From Turbatrix aceti (Eukaryota; Nematoda; Chromadorea; Rhabditida; Panagrolaimidae): a stretch of DNA of 64,000 nucleotides. Shown in pieces: positions 36,701 through 48,700 of this stretch; position 1 is the first letter of the stretch; each line of letters opens with the position of its first letter. The stretch spans positions 3,348,001 through 3,412,000 of the forward strand of contig OZ017766.1 of the NCBI GenBank assembly GCA_963969345.1. The letters run 5' to 3'. Under the pieces are notes generated by a model. The model saw only the letters and a list, made by a program, of their open reading frames with translations. It was not told the DNA's origin and ran no database searches. Both the position numbers and the translations under genes were made by a program.

Positions 36701-39700
36701 CTCTGCTAGCAAGGATGGCAAGTCGAACGGAAATTGTACGCGTTTTTTCAAACATAATTTTTTCATTAGCACAAATATGCGCCTTTTGTTGCACATCTTT
36801 CGACCTTTCTGCATCCGGGCATCTTTTTTCCTAACTTACCCCATCCCGATCTTTTCCCTGAAGTTTCTGCTCACGGGCGGATGGATCAGTAGGCCAAATA
36901 CTGTACTTAGGCACCTTCAGCATTTTTACAGGGTTCATACTGTAATGAAGCAAAATTGATTTTTGCGTTCACTGTTTTTATTTTAGTCAGACGACTTTTC
37001 AAGTCGAAACAAACGCTTATTATGCTTTTTTTTGCCGTTTGCACTCCTTTTTTCTGTCATGCACGTTTTGAGCGTGTATTTTGCGTCTAAATATTTACGA
37101 TACACATACATGGACGCATGATTATGCGAGAATGAGTTTGTGAGAGCCTAGGCGGCCCCGGGGTGGTGGTGAATACAATTACGCCCTTGCATAATGCAAT
37201 TGCAACCGCGTTAGTCGATGTCGACAATGAGCTATGTCGATTTTGCATCCGATATTGCGGCAAACAGATCGGGATCACTGTACCAGCTTGTTTTTTTTCA
37301 TTCGCTGCCGCTGGCTCATATTTTTCCCCGTCAAGCTCTGGGGGCTAAAAATTAGCTTTGAATATTTTTTTGTCATGGCTGCTGTCGAAGAAATGGGCTC
37401 TCTTTCGCCGTCTCGAGATGAGTGGTGAAAGGCGACGGGAGCGCATTTATTATGCCGCTTTTTCCTGCTTTTCATGTGCGTGTATTTTTGAACGTTGTTT
37501 GGCTGAGCGTCGCTTCCGGCGCAGAAGGATAAAATTGCGTATCATACGAAGAACACGCTGGTTCCGCTCATCAGAACTGCTCGGTGACAACAACAGCTTC
37601 TTTTTTTTCACCGCACCGATAAAAAATAGCTGCATGCATGCTTCAAAAATTGTCACCTGTTTTTTGGCTCAATTTTTTCAAAATCTTTTCTTAGCATGTT
37701 TTTTATCAGTTAAAAATACGCTTTTGTAAGAGTTTTTAATTTTTATCACTGATAGGATTCTTTGTTGCCAACTTTGTGTGTTTTCCTGAAAAGGGTTTCT
37801 ATTGTAAGTCAGACGCATGCATCGAAGCGCTCTCGTGAGGGATGGTCGCGACCGTGTTTGATCATGTTTGGTAGTATCGGAATGCAATCTGCTTTGCGGC
37901 GGGGTACAATGATGCCTGAAGTCATGGTGCGTTCTTTGAGTATTCAAAGCCGCTGCTCTTTCGAATCCAGTTGCCGTCGCATGATCGAATTACGATACTG
38001 TGCGTTGCGATGAAATTTAGGCGGTTAATTTAATTTTGAGTACATTGAACTCACCTCGTATCAATTGATCCGGGCGTGCCTATTTTCGGATTTCAGTCCG
38101 GTTTTTTTGAGTTCTGACGTTGATAGGGATCAATTACACATTTTGATTAATTTGACATTTCAACAAAAAAATCAATATTTTTCCATTAAAAATTGTTTTT
38201 ATTGGATAAATTTTTATTAGCACACGTGTTAAAAATAGCTCAAATGGGGTGATGTGATGGTTGCAGCACTGCCAAAACGCATTCTGTAGTCACGCATGCT
38301 TGAGTGCATCGATCGTCTTTTTTTATCTTCCAGTCCTTTGTTTTTTACTTCTCATCTGCAGAAAAAAGAATTCAACCTGACATTTGTTTTTGTTTTGCTA
38401 CACGTGCTAAACAGTTCAGAGGCGCTCTTTCATCCGACCTTTTGGTAGTCTCTTCCGTCGGTGTTGTCATATATGTTGTTTCCGCTCCCAGAATACCAAG
38501 TAGGACGGAGAAAGTCCGCATGACGTGACCTTAGAGCGCCTAGGGCCGGCAACCGTGCCATCGATGTTGGGCAACACGTTTCCATTCGGCTCCGCACCGC
38601 CACTTTTTTTCCTCGGAGAAAGAAACCGTTGCTGTCCGGTCCTATGAGCCCATTGGCACCGAAGCAGAGTCTGGCCTTCTGTCTTTCACTCGCATGAGCC
38701 TGAGTCTGGCGCAGCGGGCTTAACGGCCCGTTCACTCTCGTTTTTTAATATCGAATCGACGGGGTGCCATTCGGGGACGTACTTAGCGCTTGTCACGTTT
38801 TTTTCCTCCGTCTTGTTCCGCACCTACGAGGAAATGCATGGTATCGTTGTGCTTTGTGTTGAATTTTTGATCTCTATAGCCGTTGTGCTTCCTCGGGAGT
38901 CTCAGATTGACCGACCGACTGTATCACTGTTTTTGCACGGGGCAGTTGTCGACACCTTGCGTATCACAGCAGCAGGAAGTACCTCATTCGGGCATATTTG
39001 TTTCCGCATAATTATTTTCTGCGCTCCGCTGACGACGAAACCGAGTTGTTGCACTGTTTGTTGATAATTTTAGGATAAGCGAAAGTTGCGGGCAAGGAAA
39101 GAAGGCTCGCTCTTTATTAATGACATTTTTTCACTTTACAAGGAAGTGATAAAAATGTATGGAAGAGTGTATTTTTTTGGCTTTGAACACGACCTCGAAC
39201 GGGATCGATGATTAGAGAACCACGCCATTGGGTTGAATGCTCTTTGCTCCTGACGAACGGGTGCCACGCACGTTTTCGGTTATTTTGCCTATTCAGGGCG
39301 CCGAATTGAGCCTCTTCGGTCCACGGTGTTTTTCGGCAAATCCTTGCTTTGCACATTTTGGCTACGACAATTTCATTAGTACTTGAGACGTCGTCAGAGG
39401 CCAGAAATAGACTACGACTTGAGCGTTATTGTTGTTCTAAAAAACAGGAAGCTGTATTCCTAGTCTTTGCCCTCCCTTGCAGAGACTTGAATCGCGCCTC
39501 TTTTTTTCCTTTTTTTTGCATTTTCACTTTAACCGTAAGACAAGAGCCAGATGTATTTAGAAGAAGGCTACAAAAGTGCACGACATCCAAATGTCGTTGC
39601 CTTGGCTTTTCGCTTTCCTCCAGGGCTCACCTGAATGCTTACTTGCCGCAGCTTAGCGGCAGCGGCGGCTGCGTGGTGCTGCCTACACACGGTCGGGACA

Positions 39701-42700
39701 AAAATAGAAAGTTCTGGAGGCCTTGCCGTGCCTTTCTCCAAATGCCGAGCTTTTTTGCGCAAAACGCGATGCGATGATGGCATTTGCGAGTGGATTCAGG
39801 GTGTGAACGAACGTGGCAGGCGAGGCAGGCCTTGACGAGGGGCGTGCTGCAGCAGTTGTAGGGGCATGACTTCGTTGCTAGGCCTGGCATACAATAACAA
39901 ATGCCGTCTGATGTCAGGTTGCACTTCTCGGAGCCTCTCACGCGATCGCCTGCAGATAGCCGAGGTTTTTGCGGCGCCACCGGTCAGGAAAAGAGTCAAA
40001 GCTCATCCGACAGCGTCTTTTTTTATACACTGGCTTGCTTGCTTTTTAGATGCGATTAGATGATGCTCATCCGCAGCTGAATGAGCTTCGCGTAACAGAA
40101 GCGAGCAGCTACAGGAGCAGAAGGGAGTTGGCCGTGCTGCCCCTGGCTGGCAGGCGAGCAATTAGATTGCCAAGCCACCAGAGCAGAGCGGACTCTTGCT
40201 CTTTATCGTTAACGCCTTTCGACTTCGCCTCGAAGATAGCGCTGACTTGTTTGGAATGCCAGTTTTTGCTCTTGCTCGCAGCGAATGAATGTTTTTGCCT
40301 CGATGAATTTTGCAATAAATTTATTTTTTGTTGCTGCGAAAAAAATCTGATGAAGGAAAATTTTGAAACGAAATAGATAGTTAATTTGTCTGAGAGTTCC
40401 CATAAAAGTAATCTGCCCTTTTCCGCGTCCTGCAGCTTGTCCCAGTTTGCAGCTCGGAGCAAGCCGTGTATTTTTCATCACCGCATCACGTTTTGCGGAT
40501 TTGTTGACTCACTTGTCGTTGTTGAGCTTGTTTCGGGGCACGGCAGCGATATCCTCTTATTTATGCCACTTGGCAACGGGCGCCAAAAATAGCGCCCTGT
40601 TGAGGCTTTGTTCTCCTTTCCGCAGCTACAAAAATCCCATCACTACAACATTTGAGCGGCTGGCTGGCGTCAAGAATAGCCCGCAACCACGCACGCGACA
40701 CTCCGGGGCTGCAGCCAAGTCCAGCCCCATTGGCATTCCTGGCGGTGACCTTTGCACGACCCGGGGGCACTGGTCTTGCGGGCTTCAGCTCGGTAAGCAT
40801 CCATTTACTCCTTTCTCGACGCGTTCTGGTTGCAAGGAGATGTGAGGGCTCACGCGCGTGCGACCGGGCGTCTCTGTGCCGTATTTAACGACTCGGGTTC
40901 TCGGTACTGCATTTCTTAGGGATGGTTGCTCGCGGCGTTGTATCTCTTTGCATCCGTTGTTATCTGCTCCACAAACAACGCTGTTTTGCCATGTGTACTC
41001 TGAACTTTACAAGATTTCTGAACTGAACTGGACTGCTCGGCCCGGTTCGTTACGCCCCCGAAGTGCCGATGTCTGCTGCTGCCGTTGACGCGCCAGTGTC
41101 TGGCTCATCCACGCTCCAGGGGGAACGGGTTCCGAGTGGCGTCGATGATGAGTCACATTCTGGCTCCCGTAAGAGGCAGCTTCACGTAATGTGAGCACAC
41201 TCCAGCTTAAGGGGATAATTTTTTTGCATCTGGCTTAATTACTGTTTTTTCTTGCTCCTGCGCGTGCGTCAGAAGCCTTTTTGCGCATTGGGGTGCCATC
41301 GATTCTGGCGGGTTGCGTTTTCCCCGCCCGCTTTCTGTACCTTTGAAAAGTGTGTTTCTCGGAACTTTTTCCCATAAAATTTTATTTTAAACGAACGTTT
41401 CTTGGTCAGTGGTCTCGTTTCTTCGATAATCTCGGTAATAATTCTATTCCCATCCTTTAGTTACCAAAAAAAGAGGTTTACGTCAGTTATTATTTATTTA
41501 CTGAATTTGGAAAAGAGGGTTTTGTATCGATGATCAATTTTTTTTCAACAGAAAAGATCAGTCATGTTTTGAATCGACTTCCGGTGCCTGTTAAGCCGTT
41601 TTTGGAATGTTCCCGAATCAAAGTTGAATCGTGAACTTTTTTATGAGGGCCTGAATACCGTGCACCTGGTTAGCCGAGCTGGGACACGATTAAAAGTCAG
41701 TCGCGGCGATGAGCCAAAAATAACAAATTATTTTTTTTACTGATAAAAAAAGAAGAGCGCCTGCTACAGACCCCCCTCCCCATTTGCATCAGAATCCATG
41801 CGTCAACCGGGAAATAGTTTTTTTGAAGAGGACTGCTGCCAGAACTGGTGCGGGGCGAAAAAGCGTGTCAAACCGTGTCGCATCGACTCGACTTTGACAC
41901 TCCCAAAAAAGGACGGACGGCTTCTTTTGGACTCGCTTTTGCCGTTGACTTCCGGAACATTCAGCTTTTTCCTTATTTTCTGGTGGCGGCAGCAGTATTA
42001 ACGGCTTTGCTACCGGCTAAGCAGAGAAAATGTCAAGACCAGGAAAGCGGTCGTTTGCGGGGCTTGTCAGGGGCATAACTCAATTCTCGCGTTTTTTTTT
42101 CTGAAGAAAAACTTATTTTTTTGCTTTTGCATAACATAAAATCTGTACCTGACAAAATTGGCTTTAGTTTGGTCTTTTCTCGGTGTTTTTTCAAATTGTT
42201 CCGGGATGAATTTGGAATAAGGAAGCCTATGTTGAATGTCGGTGCTTTTTTTAACGTGTTATACTTTCTGCTTACTTTTTTGCAAATGACAGGAAGGAGA
42301 GGCCGGGATTAGAAACGGGACGTGTGTATTTTTACCCGTTAGGAATCTTTTAAATTTTGGCTTTTAGGCAATTACTGAAGCTGCCTTTCTAAGCACGTCT
42401 GTCTGCGTGTTACCTAAATTAGACACCGTTCTTTTTAGTCTCGAAAAAAGTAGTGTACAAGGGTTTCTGGTGAGTTAGGCTTCAGCCCGGGGAACGGAAC
42501 TTTGTTACGCTATCGCCACGCCACCATCGAAGTGGCGACGCGAAAGTGAGAAAATACGCACCCAGGCAACGAACGCGTTAACCACAAAAGTCTTCTTTTT
42601 TTTACCAAGTTTTTGTCAGAGCATTGCATCCACACACAGACTCTATTCATCCTATTTTGACTCATGGGTTAAAAATAACTCTGGCCGCTGGCAATGTTTT

Positions 42701-45700
42701 GTACGTGCTGGTGCGTGTGTGCATGTGCGCCGCGCGTTTGAAGCTTATCCCTTCTCTTTCTACTCTGCCGCTGCTAAATAACTTTGGTTCTTTTTGCGTG
42801 CGTTGGATAATCGAACTGGAAATCTGCACTGTCCACGCTGCTTTTGGAGGTGAAAAGGCTCGTTTCGGGCTGCTCTGAACTCGTCGTGTTCTTTTATGCG
42901 AAAAGTGAAGGGATTACTGATTTTTAGAAAAATATTTACTTTGTTCCGAGATGTTTTTTGAAGAGCTCGGCTTGTTTTTGGCGAGCTGGTTTTCTTCCCG
43001 ATGGCAGTTATCTATGACATGATGTGCTTGGTCTCTTTCTCTCCAACTTGCACTTTTTTATGGGATTTGTTTATCACACCACCGCGTACGGCACTTTTCC
43101 GTTTTGACAAAATGTGAGCAGTGTGTTGGTTTTCTTTCCCCGCCACTAATTCCAAATCGAGAAGCAGCGTGCTGGATAACTTCCGTTTTCTGTCTCTCAG
43201 AAGTGCATGGTTTCCGTGTTTTCTGCAACACCGCTTCTGTTGAGCCCTACGAGGCCCTCTTATCGATCCGCCCGTCCCCACGACAGCCCCATCACACCCG
43301 GTCGCGTTTCGGTTGCCCAGAGGAATGCTTGTCTTTGCAGAGGCGAACGCTGAGCTGCGCCGCCTCGTGTCTTGCGCATTCATCGTCGTCTGCGTCATCC
43401 GGTGGTGCCGTCCGCCTGTCCCCGCCATGGCGTAGGTTGCCTCCGACTCGCGCAACGACAGCGACTATCGCCTCCGCTGCATCTGCATCTGCCACATCCA
43501 GGTTTCTCCAAAGACGCGTTGTTGTGGTATCGACGCTGCTGCGGCGTCCTTCCACCTCGCTTCCGCCTACCAGAACACCCCTCCTGAGCCATCACCTGAC
43601 CGCGTTGACGACCTCCGCCACCCCCACCCCTTTCCGACACTTGCTTTTGCCTCCTCCTGGCAGCCCCTTCCGTAGTGCCCACCACCGCTCCTCCGAGTCT
43701 GGTGCCCTTCTGGTAGCGAGTAGGAAGTCCTTTCACACCTCCCACTTCGCTCCCTACCCACCGCCCGCCCACGCCGTAGCCGCCGCCATGGCTTCGTCTT
43801 CTGGCGTTAATAAAAAGCTTCAAGCCAAGTTTTGTAAGTTATCGGTGTCGTAGGTAACAAACAAGTGCGCAAAAAATAATTTAAAAAAAATGAATTAAAA
43901 GATGCGACACGGAATAATCTGTTGTTTTTTCAGTCAAAGAATTCCTTGAAAAAGCACGCGATGACTTCAAGCAGAAATGGGACAACCCAGCTTCGGTGAG
44001 TCACTTTGTTTTTGATTCCGAAGGGGTCACCTAATTGGTTGCGGTACTTTGGTGCAACGTTGCTGACAACAAAAAGTGCTTCACACATCGCGCGGCATTT
44101 GCGTGTGGGGAAAGCACGTAATTTTGAGAACAATTAACTCGGGTACAAAAATATAATTATTTCTATATTTAAATTAAATTACTTTTTTGTGTACGTACAA
44201 AAAACACTTTTTGCATGGCAAACAAATTGAAAATTCTTCTTTTCGCTTTCACGTGTCCTCTGAATTGGCCCTGGAGCAAGAAATCAAAATGCGTGACTTA
44301 AGCCAACGTGACAGGATACATTTCTTGTATCGTGATGTTTTCACGCTTGCATCAACACGCGCCTGCCTTGTGGCATTGGCATTACCTGCAACTTGGACTT
44401 TTTTCTCCTGACAGCCTCTGCAGTCCTTCTAGCTGTGCTTGTCGTCGCTTGTCGGCTCCTGAATGCCGTCTGCCTAGTTGATCGACTGTCGTCCTTCCCA
44501 GGCGTCTGTAAACAGCCTTTTTCGGATCTCTGGGTGCGCCTTAGAAAATCACGTCTCTCATGCGCACGTGCGTGACGCGACGTGCGTGCGCGCACAGGAG
44601 TGGAAGATTTTTGGGTTGCTATTTTGAGAACGTCACTGGTCTCCGTACCTCCTGGGAACCACGCAGACGGGAGCGGCGCTCGGTTACGTCAACAGCGAGC
44701 ACGGTGTGGCCTTTGTTAGCACTTGTTATTCTGTTCTTGCCATGCGCGGCTATGCAACGGGCTTCAAGACGCCCAAAGTGTCGCCAGGAGGGATGGCAGC
44801 TGGGAGCGATGCGGAACTGAAAAAAAACTGCAGACACTTGTTTTTTTGACCTTTGGCGAGACTCTGGCCGGGGCCTTGTTTTTCCGCTTCCTGCTGAAGA
44901 AACCGGTCGAGACAGAGAGAGTGCATTCCAGTCGGATTGTCAACTTTTTGGGGGGTGCAAATCCCCAACAAGCAGAAAAGTGTCATTCATCCCCGTCGAT
45001 CTTCCTTCTTCGTTCTTCGCAACCAAAGACATGACTCCGGGCGACAAGAGTCACAATTTGAGCCGTAGGTCGCCCAACCTGGCGATGACACCAACAAGGA
45101 CGACCCCCTTTTTGTCTCTCGCTGACACGCGTTTCCCCGGCAGCAAAAATAGCAGGCACAGGACGACGCTGCCGTCTTCCTTTTCTTCGCCGCCCTCGTT
45201 CGTTCCTGGCTTATTGATTTCGCCTTGAGACATGCAAAGCATTTGCAATTTATTTTTAGACGCTGATGTGTCAGCTCCCAAAGGAGGAAAGTTCGGCGAG
45301 ATTCCGTGTGTTTTTTTCTGTGGCTCACGAGCAATCGTTGAGAAATTAAACTCTTGTTCAGTGTTCGGTGGGGTGCTGGGTTTCATGCCTTCCGTTAAGT
45401 GCCAAAACTTGCAAATTGTGCCGTTGACTAACGACGTTAGCTGCCTGCAAACGATACGTGTGCCGTAGACCCCAGGGAGCTAACAACTGCTTTGTATTCT
45501 GTGGGCGCAGTTGTGACAACTCGCATCAATGGCGCCGCCGGGCAAGTAAGTGCAATTGTCGCCTTTTTCATCCCACGGCATGAGTCGACGGCCGGTAAGA
45601 GTCATCGGTAGACAGAATTGTCAGCACACAACTCGCGCGGGTTTGTTACACCCTGCGAACCAGAGTACACCGATGCTGTCCGCCTGATCGAGCGTGATTA

Positions 45701-48700
45701 GTCCGGACAGAGATCACCATTCTCTAGGCAGAGGTGCAGTCGTGCCCGAGAGCCACATTGTTCGATCGGATGCGTTTTGCGTGATTTCTATAACCGTTAA
45801 TGTGGTTTTGCTGCACGCTCGGAGATACGAGGCCCCCCATGACTCAAAAATGAACATGTGCACGTTTGACTTTTTCTGCCCACTCCTTGATCCCTCTGAA
45901 ACCGCCAAAAAAAGATTGGACGTGATAAACCTCGCTCCAAATTGCCCTGCATTTGTTCCAATTACGCTTCCTCTTTCGGCGTCGTCGTTCACAAAAGGAT
46001 ATAAAACCACGCAAAAAAAGTTATCTGTTCTCGAAAAATTTCTTTGAACGACGAAAAACTGTTTGTCTCATTTTTCTCAACGTCGAATTGTTTTTCTGGT
46101 CAAAAACAGCTCGTTATCGTTTTCTATGCTTTTGCCTGACTTGTGCGAAACCCGTGTTAGCCAGTGCTCTCTGCGAAGGTGTTCTTTGTTACTCCCGTGT
46201 TATCAACCGCCCGCGAGACAGCGCTGAAAAAAAATTGATTAGGACGACAACGTTTGTCGGATCCCTGTGAGCACGCGGCCCGGAGGAACACATGCACCGA
46301 CGCCGTTTTGCAAGTGTACCCACCTCTATGGGGCGGAAGTATCGAGTCCCGACCCCCAACACCTGACGCTGCCTCCCGGACACTTTGAGCCGGCTATCCA
46401 GCGATTTTCCCGTCGAATTGTCTTTGAAATAACGTCAGGCGCGGGGGATAATAAAAATAATTTTTGTGTGCTCTCTCAACTTTTGCGTGCGTAGTCGTTG
46501 GCGCTGAATCACGCAGCTAGCAGAGCCCCGACATGTGAATTGAGCGTGGAGGCAGCCTGATTGATTGCCTGGGTGACGACTGGTCAGGGTGGTAGGGGGG
46601 AAGGCGGGAGCGGAGCGTTTGTGTCGTGCGTTGTCTGTTAGCTTGCCTCCTCCCGGCTCGAAGGCAAAGGCCGACGAGGAGTCCGTTTTATCCTCCTGCC
46701 TCCGACTTTTGCTTCCACAACGACGACGCAGAGGAGGACGCACGCTGCTTTGACGACCACTGTCTGCGTGCATCCAGGCGCAGCTTTTTAGTTGTTGAAT
46801 GGGTTTAGAAAAATCGAAAAAAGGTCGTCGATTGATGGCTGTTTTTTTTATCTTTCACCTGGTGTTTTGTTGTTTTTTAAGGTTGGTGCTGGGTGTCTTT
46901 GACGTAGTCAACCGACTCTGATGTCTCAATGGTTCCCAGTGATTTTTTTATTTTCTGTGCTCTGGCATTCTTTCGTTCCAGGCTCTCACGGCTCCGCTCT
47001 CCTCCGAGGAGTCAAATTTCCCCGTGCAGCGTAGCCTTTTTTAGTGCACCGCGTCATCGTTTCTGTTGAAAGAAAGATAAAAAAATTTTTGAACGGCTCC
47101 GACGCGGATTTTATTGCAGTGGCATTTGCATTTTTCCTTTCTCTCCCTGGGGATCCAAAGAGGAAAAATATTAGGCATCTGCGATTCAAAGATGAACGCG
47201 ATCCTTCAAATTGCCTGGAATCACGAAAAAAAAGAGATCGGCGTCGCACATTTTTTTCGTCGAACTTCGAACTTGTTATTTTTCCTCCCCCGACCTCAAA
47301 ATTTGGTCGAGCGAAAAATTTATCATCTCGGATTCTATAAATAACATGATCCGTTTCTCGCAGCCCGTCGAAAGGGATTTAGAGAGGTTTTTGTCCGCGC
47401 TGGTCGCCTGCGTGTTTACCGAATTGATCCCGACGACCGAGCTTTCCTAGCTGCTGTTCGCCGGAACGCCGCTCACACTTGTTGTACCCCGCACTCGTGT
47501 ACCGTAGGCCGCGCACTCGTTATCGTTCAGATTGTCGGTTTCAATTTCACCTTCCGCCGGGGTTGGCTCTGCGTGATCCCCTCCCCGTCTCCAGCCGCCT
47601 CCCTTTTGTACGCAAGAGCCCATCCTGCTCTGCGTTGTGCGCGTGTTGATAGCTCCCGTCGGCCCAGCTCTTCCGCATCTCGCTCACTCGTGTCACAGAT
47701 CCCCTACTCCCGTCCGTCGCGGTGCTTTTTTTTTATTTTTTGTTGCACATTGTCGTCGATATTTGGCAAGATTGCGTCGTCCAGCGAACCACCGCTTTCC
47801 CGCCCCCATCTTGCCACCCCCTCACCTCATCGTTCTGATTCAGACAAAATTTATTCCGTTCTCGCCGGTCGGGTTAATCTGTGCCGCCAGCGTCTGGTAT
47901 CCGCCGCGATACAGACGATTGGCGGCGCGGCTGCGTCTCCTGCTACGGGGTACAGCGCGTTCAAGGCGCTCAAGAGGTCCTGTGCCGACCTTCCCTGTAA
48001 CGCTCCTGCCTGTCACGTTGGTTTTTTGTTCAATCAGAAAAGTGGATGGGAATTGGAAACTTTAAAAAATTCAAATTTAAGAAAATTGATTTTTGTCCAT
48101 TTCAATGTCTGAATTTCAGAACACAGCCGTGCTGGATGACTTTGACCGTATCAAGACACTCGGCACCGGATCGTTCGGTCGGGTGATGCTGGTCAAGCAC
48201 AAGCAGAGTGGCAACTACTACGCGATGAAGATCCTGGACAAGCAAAAAGTGGTCAAGCTCAAACAGGTCGAACACACACTCAACGAAAAGCGCATCCTTC
48301 AAGCCCTCGATTTTCCGTTCCTTGTCAACATGCAGTACTCCTTCAAGGTTCGTCTTTTTTTGACCGCGTCCAGGCCGGCAATACGCGCGTGTTTTTTAGG
48401 ACAACTCCAACCTCTACATGGTACTGGAATTCATCAGTGGAGGCGAGATGTTCTCTCACCTCCGGAGAATAGGGCGCTTCTCCGAGCCTCACTCTCGGTT
48501 CTACGCGGCGCAGATCGTGCTCGCCTTCGAATACCTTCACTCGCTGGATCTGATTTACCGGGACTTGAAACCGGAAAACTTGTTGATCGACAACAACGGC
48601 TACCTCAAGGTTTGTGGAATTTTACTGAATCGCGTCGAATGCACGAATGAAACGCTCTTTTTTCAGATCACAGATTTCGGCTTCGCGAAACGCGTCAAGG

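Noticed and set aside
42470..42560. GC-richer stretch checked for a tRNA-like fold
   Set aside because: No A-box/B-box pair or cloverleaf could be drawn.
43104..43787. 228 extra codons in frame upstream of kin-1 first exon E
   Set aside because: No in-frame ATG, Ser/Pro/Arg low-complexity content, and an ideal start context at 43788. Treated as 5' leader.
45529..45545. ATGGCGCCGCCGGGCAA with a strong GTAAGT donor
   Set aside because: It ends in phase 2, which fits neither the second nor the third kin-1 exon; read through it is a six-codon uORF.
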